From CAYRGQ01 sp964423925 (GTDB taxonomy: Bacteria; Bacteroidota; Bacteroidia; Sphingobacteriales; Sphingobacteriaceae), in the NCBI GenBank assembly GCA_964423925.1, contig CAYRGQ010000002.1, positions 191,882-255,881 on the forward strand: DNA of 64,000 nt, in the 5' to 3' direction. The translations under genes and the position numbers were made by a program. Shown piece by piece: positions 35,166 to 44,364 of the stretch (its first letter is position 1; each line of letters opens with the position of its first letter). The notes beneath the pieces were generated by a model, which saw nothing but the letters and a program-made list of their open reading frames with translations, had not been told where the DNA came from and searched no databases.

Positions 35166-36398
35166 TCATGTCATAACCGTCACCCTCCTTCCTGAGATTT
35201 GAAACCTAACCGAACCTGTTAATTCTATAGTTTCCAACAGCTTATCGAACTGTTCAAATTTTGATATGGTACCCCCGAAATACGCGTCACCCAAATCACT
35301 CTCGTAAATCACCTCGATATCATACCAACGCGCCAGTGTCCGCATCACATCCGTAATATGGGCATTCTCGAATGCGAAGTAGCCCTCCTTCCACGCTGCG
35401 GCAATCTTCGGATCGACTTGCGCTATCGTTATTCCCGACCCGTTGCTGGGAACACTGGCTTCATCTCCCGGCTCTAGCGTTTGGGCAGTGGCGGCGTCCG
35501 TTATGGCCGATACCCGTACCATTCCTTCCAACAAGGTAGTTTTCTCGTGACCATCGTCTGGATACGCGTTAACGTTGAACTGCGTCCCTAATACTTCGAC
35601 TTGCTGCTGGGGTGTCTGCACGACAAAAGGTAGTTGCTTGTTTTGGCCGTTAGCGGTCAGCCTCGGTACTACCTCGAAATAAGCTTCGCCCACCAGCTGC
35701 ACGACGCGCGACGTATCCGAAAAGCGGATCGGATAACTAAGCGACGAAGAGGCATTTAACCACACTTTCGTGCCATCGGGCAGTACCAACCGATACTCCC
35801 CGCCTCTGGGTGTTTGAATATGATTGTAAGCCCGTTCGTCACCGCCATGTTCTGCAACCGATTCGTACAGGATCTGTCCGTCATCGGTTTTGCTGATACG
35901 GATGCCCATCTCTTCCGCAATCCGTCCTCCCTTCAAGTCATCGAGGGTTACCGTCCGCCCGTCCGCTAGCGTCAACGTCGCTTTGTCGCCACCAGGCTGA
36001 ATCACCGCTGCCATGTCGCTAGTGGGCATGTCTTTCCCATCGGACTGAACACCCCATATGAAGAGCCAGACCGCCATGATCACCGCCGCTGCTGCTCCCG
36101 CACACCATCCATACAGGACACGCCTACGCCCCTGGGACAGGGTGCCTCTCGGAGGGTCGTTCTGCAAACGAGGATCTTGTAGAATACGGTGATAGTGCGA
36201 TTCGTTGGGCATGCGCGGCTTCGAACGCACCGTAGCGTCAGCGGCCGCGCGCTCCATCGCGGAAAAAAGGGTATAATCTTCTAACTCGGCCACTAGCACA
36301 GCGAGTTCTTCGGACTCGTCCGAATCGATGCTTCCACTCATGTACCTCGTCAGTAAGTAGTGTAGTCTCGAGCGATCAGGTATGGGCCTATTCATCAA
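35166..36398 (-). CDS. FecR-family anti-sigma / signal-transfer protein
   Basis: 410-residue inner-membrane regulator. The cytosolic N-terminus (about 1-95) should hold the ECF sigma factor. One membrane helix lies near 99-120 (GAAAAVIMAVWLFIWGV). The periplasmic FecR domain (about 195-300) shows TPRGGEYRLVLPDGTKVWLN and VQLVGEAYFEV, and the C-terminal domain (FENAHITDVMRTLARWYDIEV) is the DUF4974/STN-like part that meets the transporter. It lies 98 bases after the sigma gene and 123 bases before susC, the standard order of a trans-envelope switch. Confidence 0.93.
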   Translation of the reverse strand: MMNRPIPDRSRLHYLLTRYMSGSIDSDESEELAVLVAELEDYTLFSAMERAAADATVRSKPRMPNESHYHRILQDPRLQNDPPRGTLSQGRRRVLYGWCAGAAAAVIMAVWLFIWGVQSDGKDMPTSDMAAVIQPGGDKATLTLADGRTVTLDDLKGGRIAEEMGIRISKTDDGQILYESVAEHGGDERAYNHIQTPRGGEYRLVLPDGTKVWLNASSSLSYPIRFSDTSRVVQLVGEAYFEVVPRLTANGQNKQLPFVVQTPQQQVEVLGTQFNVNAYPDDGHEKTTLLEGMVRVSAITDAATAQTLEPGDEASVPSNGSGITIAQVDPKIAAAWKEGYFAFENAHITDVMRTLARWYDIEVIYESDLGDAYFGGTISKFEQFDKLLETIELTGSVRFQISGRRVTVMT

Positions 36399-36496
36399 TA
36401 CAGTATATAACGGGATTCGTATCCCTCAACATCAATCATATACTCGGACAAGGGAGGCAAAAGGACTAGTCTTGCTTGAAAGAAAAATGCAACTAC

Positions 36497-37093
36497 CTAG
36501 AAAACAAACGGATAAAATACGAACGGAAATGACAATATGTGCTTTGTGAACTGAAGCCTTAGCGATTTTAACGCACACACCATATGATTGCGGACCGTAT
36601 TGTGGGATATCTGTAAACGATTGGCAATCTCCTCGTAGGACAACCCTTCGCGTCGGTTCATCTTGAACACGGCCTGCTGTTGGGGTGGCAGCCGATCAAT
36701 ACGTAAGTTGGCGAAGTTTTCCAGATCATCGTATATCACCGTTTCCGAAGTCTGGTTACACACCGCTGTCATCACTTGACTTAGATGTTCCGAAGCCCTA
36801 ATTTCCAACATCTTGCTCCTGAAATGATCTACAGACATTCGCCTGGCTACTTTAAACGCCAAACCAATTAAATGAGCGGGGCTCTCTAGTGTGTGCCGAC
36901 TCATCCATACGGCGATAAAAGCTTCCTGCACGATTTCTTCGGAAATGGATTCGTCTTTCACCCACCGATTAGCAAAACTGAAAAGCGGCGTATAAAGACG
37001 CTCGTACACCAGCCGAAATGCGCGTTCTTCACCACGTTTTAAGCGATTGAGCAACCCAGTTTCAATATAGACGTCGAGTGACATGATGAGCAA
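36497..37093 (-). CDS. ECF-type RNA polymerase sigma factor of the SusCD locus
   Basis: 198-residue group-4 sigma factor. Region 2 spans about 15-85 (AFRLVYERLYTPLFSFANRWV, then EEIVQEAFIAVW). Region 4 spans about 130-180 (LPPQQQAVFKMNRREGLSYEE with the helix-turn-helix ANRLQISHNTVRNHM). The C-terminal 15 residues are unusually aromatic (FPFVFYPFVF). ATG 37084 (MSLDVYIE) is an alternative start. It is predicted to turn on susCD when FecR receives the transporter signal. A good housekeeping promoter precedes it. Confidence 0.93.
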   Translation of the reverse strand: MLIMSLDVYIETGLLNRLKRGEERAFRLVYERLYTPLFSFANRWVKDESISEEIVQEAFIAVWMSRHTLESPAHLIGLAFKVARRMSVDHFRSKMLEIRASEHLSQVMTAVCNQTSETVIYDDLENFANLRIDRLPPQQQAVFKMNRREGLSYEEIANRLQISHNTVRNHMVCALKSLRLQFTKHILSFPFVFYPFVF

Positions 37094-37124
37094 TGATGAA
37101 GGATCACAATTGGAATCGTCGTAC

Positions 37125-37155
37125 CAAACCTAAAGGAATTAAACGGTATTTCCAA
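37125..37155 (-). promoter_or_regulatory. housekeeping promoter of the ECF sigma gene
   Basis: On the minus strand TTG (37155-37153), a 20-base spacer and TAGGTTTG (37132-37125) form a full Bacteroidota promoter, 31 bases before the start codon at 37093. Confidence 0.65.
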
Positions 37156-37294
37156 TATATATCCGTCTGTTTTGACCGCAAACATAGCCCTTCCTTGTTA
37201 ACGCAAGATATCTTCTTTGTTAACCTTCCCTTAACGCTCCGAGAGGAGTTAAATCAAAAAAACACCCCATTAAAAAAAATCGTATCATTGTCCC

Positions 37295-38392
37295 ATGAGT
37301 CTGCTCCATCAGATCGCGCTAACCAAGATAACCGGCGTAGGCCCTATTGTAGCAAGGCACCTGCTTTCCGAGTTTGGGAATGTGGAAGGCGTTTTCGCCG
37401 CCTCTAGGAAAGCGTTATGCGCCCTGCCTTACGTGCGGGAATCCATCGCGGACGCCATCGTTAACAAAACCGCACTCTCGGAAGCAGGGACAGAATTGGA
37501 ATTTGTCGAAAAGCACGGCATCCGACCGCTCTTTTTTACTGAGAAGGACTATCCCAAACGCCTACGCAATTGTGCCGACGCACCCATGCTGCTCTATTAC
37601 AAAGGGAACGCCGATCTAGACAGCGCCCGGGTAGTCAGCATCGTGGGCACCCGAAATGCCACTGCCTACGGCCTGGCCATGTGCCAAGAGCTTGTCAAGG
37701 GGTTGAAACCACACAACACACTCGTCATCAGCGGACTGGCGCACGGAATCGACAGCTACGCCCATCGCGCGGCGCTTGCCCACGACATCCCAACCGTGGG
37801 CGTATTGGGACATGGTCTGGACCGCATTTATCCAGCTGCAAACCGCAATATGGCCGCACGCATGCTCGAGCAAGGGGGCTTGCTTACCGAATTTACGTCT
37901 GGGACGACCCCCGAACGGACGAACTTCCCCATGCGCAACCGGATTATCGCAGGCTTAGCCGATGTCACCGTCGTCGTCGAAGCGGCCTTCAAAGGTGGCG
38001 CCCTCATCACCGCAGAAATCGCGAACAGTTACAACCGCGATGTATGCGCATTCCCGGGCAATACACAGCAAGAGTTTTCGGCCGGATGCAACTACTTGAT
38101 TAAAACGCACCGCGCCCACCTCATCCAAGGCGTTGACGACTTGGCCTACTTAATGGACTGGACGGTAGACGAAGGCAATTCAGATACTGGCAAGCAACTG
38201 ATCCTCCACGTATCCCTCGACACCAACGAACAGCGCGTCTATGACGTCGTGCGCGAGGCAGGCTCGATTGCCATCGACGAGCTAATGGTTCAATTGCACT
38301 GGCCCCAGAGCAAATTAGCGATGACCTTGCTCCAGCTAGAAATCAAAGGCGCCATCGTCGCACTCCCCGGCAAGGTGTACAGGACGGTTTGA
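37295..38392 (+). CDS. dprA: DNA-processing protein DprA
   Basis: 365-residue RecA loader that protects incoming single-stranded DNA during natural transformation. An N-terminal helix-hairpin-helix/SAM-like part (ALTKITGVGPIVARHLL) is followed by the Rossmann-like core: SIVGTRNATAYG near 113-124, VISGLAHGIDSYAHRAAL near 149-166 and NFPMRNRIIAGLADVTVVVE near 210-229. A C-terminal winged helix (about 300-365) completes it. Length is typical. A near-consensus -7 (TATCATTG, 37283-37290) ends four bases before the ATG. Confidence 0.95.
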   Translation: MSLLHQIALTKITGVGPIVARHLLSEFGNVEGVFAASRKALCALPYVRESIADAIVNKTALSEAGTELEFVEKHGIRPLFFTEKDYPKRLRNCADAPMLLYYKGNADLDSARVVSIVGTRNATAYGLAMCQELVKGLKPHNTLVISGLAHGIDSYAHRAALAHDIPTVGVLGHGLDRIYPAANRNMAARMLEQGGLLTEFTSGTTPERTNFPMRNRIIAGLADVTVVVEAAFKGGALITAEIANSYNRDVCAFPGNTQQEFSAGCNYLIKTHRAHLIQGVDDLAYLMDWTVDEGNSDTGKQLILHVSLDTNEQRVYDVVREAGSIAIDELMVQLHWPQSKLAMTLLQLEIKGAIVALPGKVYRTV

Positions 38393-38417
38393 CGAGAGCC
38401 GCGCCCCTCCCACTATA

Positions 38418-38448
38418 TTGGTGGTGTAGCCTCAGTTTTGTACCTTTG
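38418..38448 (+). promoter_or_regulatory. promoter of purB
   Basis: TTG (38418-38420), a 20-base spacer and TACCTTTG (38441-38448) form a consensus promoter. The purB ATG is 19 bases after the -7 element. Confidence 0.7.
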
Positions 38449-38467
38449 CGCTCAAACGTATTAAAAC

Positions 38468-39811
38468 ATGACTTTATCACCGCTCACGGCCGTTTCTCCC
38501 GTTGATGGCCGTTACCATAATGCTACCAGCGAATTATCCGACTACTTTTCCGAATTCGCACTTATTAAATACCGCGTATTTGTCGAGATTGAATATTTCA
38601 TCCGCCTGTGCGAAACAGGTATCACTCAGCTCAGCCATTTTGACGGGAGCCTAAACGACACCTTACGCTCTTGGCACCAAAACTTCGCTATTGCCGATGC
38701 GGAATGGATCAAGGCCAAAGAGAAGGAAACCAACCACGACGTCAAAGCCGTAGAGTATTTTATTAAGGACAAGTTCGAATCCCACGGATTGTCGGACTCT
38801 GTCGAGTTTATCCATTTTGGGCTGACCTCGCAAGACATTAATAATACCGCCATTCCGTATTCATGGAAGGAAGCGTTGGAAAAGGCCTATCTCCCGCAGT
38901 TGACGACCCTGGTGGAGGCACTTCGGGATTTGGCTGATGAATGGGCAAATGTACCGATGCTTGCGCGCACGCACGGACAGCCGGCATCGCCTACTCGCCT
39001 TGGAAAGGAAATCCGCGTCTTCGTCGAGCGGCTCGAAAGCCAGATCGAGGCCCTGCAACGAGTTCCCTACGGCGCTAAATTTGGTGGTGCTACCGGCAAT
39101 TTCAACGCTCACCATGTTGCCTATCCGGATATTGATTGGGTGGCCTTTGGCAATGCTTTTGTCAACGAAACGCTGGGCCTGCACCGTTCACAAACCACTA
39201 CCCAAATTGAGCATTACGACCACTTCGCCGCACATTGTGATGCGTTGAAGCGCATCAATACCATCTTGATCGATCTCTGTCGGGATATATGGACGTATAT
39301 CTCCATGGACTACTTCAAGCAGAAGATTACCAAGGGGCAGATCGGTTCGTCGGCGATGCCGCACAAGGTCAATCCCATCGACTTTGAGAATGCCGAAGGC
39401 AACCTGGGTATCGCCAATGCGCTTTTTGAGCATTTGGCGGGCAAACTGCCCATCTCGCGTCTGCAGCGCGACCTCACCGATTCGACCGTATTGCGCAATA
39501 TCGGCGTGCCCATGGCGCATTCACTGATTGCGGTCAAATCGACACTTCGCGGCATAAATAAATTGATCCTCAATGAACCCGAATTATCCGCCGACCTAGA
39601 AAACAACTGGGCCGTTGTTGCGGAGGCCATTCAAACCATCCTGCGGCGCGAAGGGTATCCGAAGCCCTACGAAGCCCTGAAGGAACTGACGCGTACCAAC
39701 ACAACGGTGACGCAAGAAACTATCGCAGCTTTTGTAGACGGGTTGAGCGTCAGCGAATCGGTCAAACGGGAATTGAAAGCCATCACACCCCGCAACTATA
39801 CAGGTATCTAG
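38468..39811 (+). CDS. purB: adenylosuccinate lyase
   Basis: 447-residue enzyme of purine synthesis that eliminates fumarate from SAICAR and from adenylosuccinate. Fumarase/aspartase-superfamily motifs are complete: HFGLTSQDINNTA (about 117-129), ARTHGQPASPTRLGKE near 160-175, and the signature loop GSSAMPHKVNPIDFENAEGN near 292-311 with the catalytic Ser. The length is that of the E. coli-type enzyme. It has its own promoter and no obvious operon partner. Confidence 0.97.
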   Translation: MTLSPLTAVSPVDGRYHNATSELSDYFSEFALIKYRVFVEIEYFIRLCETGITQLSHFDGSLNDTLRSWHQNFAIADAEWIKAKEKETNHDVKAVEYFIKDKFESHGLSDSVEFIHFGLTSQDINNTAIPYSWKEALEKAYLPQLTTLVEALRDLADEWANVPMLARTHGQPASPTRLGKEIRVFVERLESQIEALQRVPYGAKFGGATGNFNAHHVAYPDIDWVAFGNAFVNETLGLHRSQTTTQIEHYDHFAAHCDALKRINTILIDLCRDIWTYISMDYFKQKITKGQIGSSAMPHKVNPIDFENAEGNLGIANALFEHLAGKLPISRLQRDLTDSTVLRNIGVPMAHSLIAVKSTLRGINKLILNEPELSADLENNWAVVAEAIQTILRREGYPKPYEALKELTRTNTTVTQETIAAFVDGLSVSESVKRELKAITPRNYTGI

Positions 39812-39860
39812 CCCTCACAGCTTTGACGATAGGCTGACGAAATGCGCATAAAATATTTAA

Positions 39861-39868
39861 TACCTTTG
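39861..39868 (+). promoter_or_regulatory. predicted -7 element of the NFU gene
   Basis: TACCTTTG, an exact match to TAnnTTTG, 23 bases before the ATG at 39892. No clear -33 element. Confidence 0.5.
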
Positions 39869-39891
39869 TAAAAAACCGAAAGACTACTGCT

Positions 39892-40446
39892 ATGGCTACC
39901 ATCAACGTATATACAGAACGGACACCAAACCCAGCGACCATGAAATTCTTGGTCAATAAGTTGCTGGTGAATGGCGCGCTGGACTATCCAACCCGCGAAA
40001 AGGCTCAGGAGTCGCCCTTTGCGCGCGAACTGTTTAAATTTAATTTCGTAGATGGCGTATTTTTCGCCAGCAACTTCGTCACCGTGACCAAAACCGCGGA
40101 CGCCGAATGGGAAGACATCGAAGCCTTGCTCAAGGAATTTGTCAAGGGAGCAGTGGAGTCCGAGCTCAAGGTTCAAGAAGTGGCCACCGACGAGCATGTC
40201 GAGTTTGAAGGTTCGGAGACAGAAATTCGCATCCAGCAGATCCTGCATGACTACGTGCGCCCCGCAGTTGAACAAGACGGCGGCGCCATCGATTACCGCT
40301 CGTTTGATAACGGGGTCGTCACGGTTGAACTTCGCGGTTCGTGTAGTGGCTGCCCTTCTTCGACCATCACGCTGAAAGCCGGAATTGAAGGCCTGCTCAA
40401 GCGCATGGTCCCCGAAGTGGAAGAAGTAGTCGCCGAAGCCCTGTAG
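39892..40446 (+). CDS. NFU-type iron-sulfur cluster scaffold
   Basis: 184-residue iron-sulfur carrier with two domains. The N-terminal NFU domain (about 1-90) shows RTPNPATMKFLVNK. The C-terminal NifU-like domain (about 105-175) carries the cluster-binding pair in GSCSGCPSSTITLK near residues 152-157. The two Cys of CSGC hold a bridging cluster in a dimer, which is passed to target proteins. The GDSL esterase gene starts three bases after its stop, so the two share a message. Confidence 0.94.
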   Translation: MATINVYTERTPNPATMKFLVNKLLVNGALDYPTREKAQESPFARELFKFNFVDGVFFASNFVTVTKTADAEWEDIEALLKEFVKGAVESELKVQEVATDEHVEFEGSETEIRIQQILHDYVRPAVEQDGGAIDYRSFDNGVVTVELRGSCSGCPSSTITLKAGIEGLLKRMVPEVEEVVAEAL

Positions 40447-40449
40447 CCC

Positions 40450-41172
40450 ATGCCGGCTCGCTTGCCCATACGCCGTCAACACCTCACCCGAGTCTTCGGA
40501 ATCCGTTGGGCATGGCTATGGCTTGTGCTAGCCGTTTCCTGTACGAATAGCAGCCAACAGCAAGGTTCGATTGCCGACTCCGGCTCGGTCACCGAGGCCG
40601 TAGTGGTGGACTCGACGGCAACGGGCAACATCCTCATTTTCGGAAACAGTCTCACCGCAGGGTATGGCCTTGACGCCATCGAAGAGTCCTTTCCTTCGAT
40701 TTTGCAGCGGCGTATCGACTCCCTCAACCTGCCATATCGGGTAATCAATGCCGGCCTGAGTGGCGAAACATCTGCGGCCGGCAACGAACGTATCGAATGG
40801 TTGCTCAATGAGCAAGTTTCGGTATTCGTGCTGGAGCTCGGCGCAAACGACGGGCTGCGTGGCATCCCCACCGAAGAAACTTACAAAAACCTACAAAGCA
40901 TTATTGATAAGGTCGTTTCCGCTTATCCGGATGCCAAACTCGTTTTGGCCGGCATGCTGGTGCCTCCCAACATGGGCGAAGCCTATGCGCGCGACTTTGC
41001 CGCAGTGTTTCCTAAGCTGGCCGAAGTCAACAACATGACACTCATCCCCTTCTTGCTCGATGGGGTCGCGGGCAATGCTGCACTCAACCTGAACGACGGC
41101 ATCCACCCCAATGCCGAAGGACAGCAGATCGTGGCCGACAACGTTTGGCAAGTACTCGAGCCCCTACTCTAG
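40450..41172 (+). CDS. TesA-like GDSL esterase, lipoprotein
   Basis: 240-residue SGNH hydrolase exported as a lipoprotein (AVSC, lipidated Cys31). The four conserved blocks are present: block I IFGNSLTAGYGLD with catalytic Ser (about 61-73), block II GLSGETSAAG, block III LELGANDGLRG with the oxyanion Asn, and block V DGIHPNAEGQQIV with catalytic Asp and His. It is predicted to hydrolyse short esters or thioesters in the envelope (acyl-CoA thioesterase/arylesterase type). It follows the NFU gene by three bases. Confidence 0.92.
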   Translation: MPARLPIRRQHLTRVFGIRWAWLWLVLAVSCTNSSQQQGSIADSGSVTEAVVVDSTATGNILIFGNSLTAGYGLDAIEESFPSILQRRIDSLNLPYRVINAGLSGETSAAGNERIEWLLNEQVSVFVLELGANDGLRGIPTEETYKNLQSIIDKVVSAYPDAKLVLAGMLVPPNMGEAYARDFAAVFPKLAEVNNMTLIPFLLDGVAGNAALNLNDGIHPNAEGQQIVADNVWQVLEPLL

Positions 41173-41284
41173 GCATCCGGCGCGCATGATGCAGTAAATG
41201 GCTGTGTTTTGTGCCCCTTTCCCCTGTCAGATGTCAAATAAATAATTAACTTAGCGGGCATATTTTCAAGAATACCCTAAACAC

Positions 41285-42130
41285 ATGAGTTCAAACATCA
41301 CAAACTTAGAAAAGACAGCCTCGCAGGTGCGGCGCGACATCGTACGTATGGTCCACGCCTGCCAATCGGGCCACCCGGGTGGATCCTTGGGTTGCGCGGA
41401 CTATTTCGTAGCATTATATTTCCATACACTGCAACGCAAGGAAGGGTTTTCCATTGACGGTATTGGCGAAGACTTGTTCTTCCTCTCCAATGGGCATATA
41501 TCCCCCGTGTTCTACAGCGTATTGGCGCGCTCCGGCTATTTTGATGTGGCCGAGCTTCACACCTTCCGCAAAATCGATTCACGCCTGCAAGGCCATCCTA
41601 CCACACACGAGGGATTGCCCGGTATTCGTATCGCCTCCGGTTCGTTGGGTCAAGGGCTTTCGGTAGCCATCGGTGCAGCGCTAGCCAAAAAACTCAATAA
41701 AGACGAGCACTTAGTTTATGTCCTGATGGGCGACGGCGAGCAGCAGGAAGGCCAGATTTGGGAAGCCGCCATGTTTGCTCCGCATCACAAGGTAGATAAC
41801 CTTATTGCGACCATTGATTACAACGGGCAGCAAATCGACGGCGCCACGGAAAACGTACTTTCCCTGGGCGACCTGCGGGCTAAATGGGAAGCGTTCGGAT
41901 GGGATGTCATGGAAATGAACGGCAATGTGATGGCGGACGTAGTCGATGGCTTGGCCGAAGCCAAATCCCGTACCGGCAAAGGCAAACCGGTTATGATCTT
42001 GATGAAAACCGAAATGGGCAACGGCGTGGACTTCATGATGGGTACGCACAAGTGGCATGGCGTGGCACCCAATGACGAACAGCTTGCACAAGCGCTGGCA
42101 CAATTGGAAGAGACACTGGGAGACTATTAA
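41285..42130 (+). CDS. transketolase, N-terminal (thiamine diphosphate) subunit
   Basis: 281-residue subunit of a split transketolase. It carries the substrate His in SGHPGGSLGCADY (about 23-35), RIASGSLGQGLSVAIG near 119-134, and the thiamine diphosphate motif MGDGEQQEGQIWEAAMFA (GDG-x-N type) near 149-166. With the C-terminal subunit gene 36 bases downstream it would form the functional enzyme of the pentose phosphate pathway. Two-gene transketolases are normal in archaea and many Bacteroidota, so this is not a broken gene. Confidence 0.93.
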   Translation: MSSNITNLEKTASQVRRDIVRMVHACQSGHPGGSLGCADYFVALYFHTLQRKEGFSIDGIGEDLFFLSNGHISPVFYSVLARSGYFDVAELHTFRKIDSRLQGHPTTHEGLPGIRIASGSLGQGLSVAIGAALAKKLNKDEHLVYVLMGDGEQQEGQIWEAAMFAPHHKVDNLIATIDYNGQQIDGATENVLSLGDLRAKWEAFGWDVMEMNGNVMADVVDGLAEAKSRTGKGKPVMILMKTEMGNGVDFMMGTHKWHGVAPNDEQLAQALAQLEETLGDY

Positions 42131-42166
42131 TCAAATCATACCGACGTTCCTATCGAAGATAATAAC

Positions 42167-43126
42167 ATGAAAAAATACACTTATACAGATAAAAAAGATA
42201 CGCGTTCTGGATTTGGCGCGGGCTTACTGGAAGCCGGCCAAAAGAACGAAAACGTAGTTGCGCTTTGTGCCGACCTTATTGGCTCGCTTAAGATGGACGC
42301 CTTCATCAAGGAATTTCCCGAGCGTTTTTTCCAAGTCGGCATTGCCGAGGCTAACATGATGGGCATCGCTGCAGGCTTGACGATCGGTGGCAAAATCCCG
42401 TACACGGGCACCTTCGCCAACTTCTCTACCGGCCGGGTATACGACCAGATTCGCCAATCCATCGCCTATTCGGGCAAAAACGTGAAAATATGCGCCTCCC
42501 ACGCCGGCATCACACTGGGCGAAGACGGTGCTACGCACCAGATCCTGGAAGACATCGGCTTGATGAAAATGTTGCCCGGGATGACGGTAATCAATCCGTG
42601 CGACTACAACCAAACCAAGGCAGCCACGATTGCGATTGCGGAGTACGATGGTCCGGTATACCTCCGTTTTGGACGGCCCGTGGTTCCGATCTTTACCGAT
42701 GCCGACCAGAAGTTCGAAATCGGCAAAGCGTGGATGGTAAACGAAGGTGCAGACGTTAGCATTTTCGCTACGGGTCACTTGGTGTGGGAAGCCATCCAAG
42801 CGGGCGAAAAACTAGCGGAACTCGGAATCGATGCTGAGATCATCAACATCCATACGATCAAGCCCTTAGACGAAGAAGCTGTTCTGAAGTCGGTAGCCAA
42901 GACAGGTTGCGTCGTCACCGCTGAAGAACACAACCGCATTGGCGGTCTGGGCGACAGCATCGCGCAGGTATTGGCCAAGCACCACCCCGCACCACAGGAA
43001 TACGTAGCCGTTGATGACAGCTTTGGCGAGAGTGGCAAGCCGGCAGACCTTATGAAAAAATATGGACTCTCGGCCGAGAATATCGTCGAAAAGGTGCAGC
43101 AGGTCATCAAACGGAAGAACAAGTAA
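42167..43126 (+). CDS. transketolase, C-terminal subunit
   Basis: 319-residue partner of the preceding subunit. The pyrimidine-binding domain has the catalytic Glu in FQVGIAEANMMGIAAGL near 60-76 and SHAGITLGEDGATHQ near 110-124. The C-terminal regulatory domain contains ATGHLVWEAIQAGEKLAE and VTAEEHNRIGGLGDSIAQ. Length is typical for the separate subunit. A second ECF sigma gene begins 24 bases later and may be partly co-transcribed. Confidence 0.93.
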   Translation: MKKYTYTDKKDTRSGFGAGLLEAGQKNENVVALCADLIGSLKMDAFIKEFPERFFQVGIAEANMMGIAAGLTIGGKIPYTGTFANFSTGRVYDQIRQSIAYSGKNVKICASHAGITLGEDGATHQILEDIGLMKMLPGMTVINPCDYNQTKAATIAIAEYDGPVYLRFGRPVVPIFTDADQKFEIGKAWMVNEGADVSIFATGHLVWEAIQAGEKLAELGIDAEIINIHTIKPLDEEAVLKSVAKTGCVVTAEEHNRIGGLGDSIAQVLAKHHPAPQEYVAVDDSFGESGKPADLMKKYGLSAENIVEKVQQVIKRKNK

Positions 43127-43149
43127 GCGGCACGAGCCGCAGCGGCAGC

Positions 43150-43695
43150 ATGGAAGATGCGCAAATCCTGACACTATTTGCCAACGAGAAGACACGAGAG
43201 GAAGCTTTCGCGTCGCTGCTGAAAAAATATCAGCAAAAAATCTATTGGCATATTCGCCGGCTCGTCATTGACCATGACGATGCCGACGATTTGGTGCAGG
43301 ACGTATTCATTAAAGTCTGGAAAAACCTCGCGGGATTCCGCGAGGATGCCCAGCTTTATACTTGGATATACCGCATTGCCACCAACGAGTGCCTAACGTT
43401 TCTGCAACGCAAAAAACAGCGGCAAAACGTATCACTCGACGACGAAAGCTCGGCATATCTGGCCGACACCCTGGAGGATACAACCTACTTCAGCGGATCC
43501 GACGCTCAACTAAAGCTTCAACAGGCGTTGCTGACGCTACCTGAAAAGCAGCGCCTTGTCTTTAATATGAAATACTTCGATGACTTGAAGTATGACGAAA
43601 TTTCAGAAATCGTGGGTACCAGCGTGGGCGCGCTCAAAGCGTCGTACCATTTGGCGGTCAAAAAAATAGAACACTTTTTCAAGTCCAACGATTAA
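43150..43695 (+). CDS. ECF-type RNA polymerase sigma factor
   Basis: 181-residue group-4 sigma factor. Region 2 spans about 10-75 (KYQQKIYWHIRRLVIDHDDAD, DLVQDVFIKVWKNL). Region 4 spans about 120-175 (LTLPEKQRLVFNMKYFDDLKY, EISEIVGTSVGALKASY). It is followed by a single-helix membrane protein and an exported helical protein, which together look like a sigma / anti-sigma / periplasmic sensor module (inference). No TonB or FecR gene is near, so it is not a Sus-type switch. Confidence 0.92.
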   Translation: MEDAQILTLFANEKTREEAFASLLKKYQQKIYWHIRRLVIDHDDADDLVQDVFIKVWKNLAGFREDAQLYTWIYRIATNECLTFLQRKKQRQNVSLDDESSAYLADTLEDTTYFSGSDAQLKLQQALLTLPEKQRLVFNMKYFDDLKYDEISEIVGTSVGALKASYHLAVKKIEHFFKSND

Positions 43696-43729
43696 ACCTT
43701 TGCGTAACAATTACATCTAAAGTGTTACC

Positions 43730-44362
43730 ATGACGGATATAAACACCCATCGGAATGAACACCTCGGCGATCTGCCGGATAATCTACGTGGAAATCCCTA
43801 TGTGGTACCGGACGGTTACTTCGTGGATTTAGCACGACGTACCACCTTCCGCGCTCAGATGCGCCAAACGATGGAAGAATCAGCTGCCGTACCGGAGGGA
43901 TATTTCGACCAGTTGCACAGCACTATTCTTGCGCGCACACGCTTAGAGGCCATCACGTCGAGTGCCACCGACACGGGCCTGTCTGTTCCTGCCGGCTATT
44001 TCGATGGCCTGGCCGAAAAGACGCTGGCTCGTGTACGCGACAGTCAGACCGCCGTATCCGAAGCGGAAACACCCGTCCGACGCATTGGCGCAGGCCGTTG
44101 GCTTCGCTATGTGGCTGCGTCCGTCACGTTGTTGGCAGCGGCTACTGCCGTGTACTTTGGCATTGGGACCGAAAGCCAAGAAGCTGCGGTGGCAAACAAC
44201 TTAGAAACAGTCCCCGCCCAAGAAATCATCAGCTATCTCGAACTGTACGCGGAGTCGGATTACTTGCTCTATCAATCCACCGCTGACGTTGGGATGGATG
44301 ATTGGTTAAACCAAGATTTTAGTGAGGCCGATATCGAAGCATACTTCAACAATACGTTATAG
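43730..44362 (+). CDS. putative membrane anti-sigma partner with repeated VPxGYF motif
   Basis: 210-residue protein with one membrane helix near 124-145 (YVAASVTLLAAATAVYFG). The N-terminal, presumably cytosolic part contains three copies of a VPxGYFxxL motif, at Pro27, Pro55 and Pro87 (VPDGYFVDL, VPEGYFDQL, VPAGYFDGL), each followed by a basic residue-rich helix. The C-terminus is acidic with tyrosines (YLELYAESDYLLYQS). No named domain recognised. Position right after the ECF sigma gene and the topology suggest an anti-sigma factor, but the zinc-type anti-sigma motif is absent. Confidence 0.75.
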   Translation: MTDINTHRNEHLGDLPDNLRGNPYVVPDGYFVDLARRTTFRAQMRQTMEESAAVPEGYFDQLHSTILARTRLEAITSSATDTGLSVPAGYFDGLAEKTLARVRDSQTAVSEAETPVRRIGAGRWLRYVAASVTLLAAATAVYFGIGTESQEAAVANNLETVPAQEIISYLELYAESDYLLYQSTADVGMDDWLNQDFSEADIEAYFNNTL

Positions 44363-44364
44363 TG

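Noticed and set aside
41285..43126. Transketolase in two pieces, possibly broken
   Set aside because: Each half has its own start, a complete domain and full motifs. Split transketolases are normal in this phylum.
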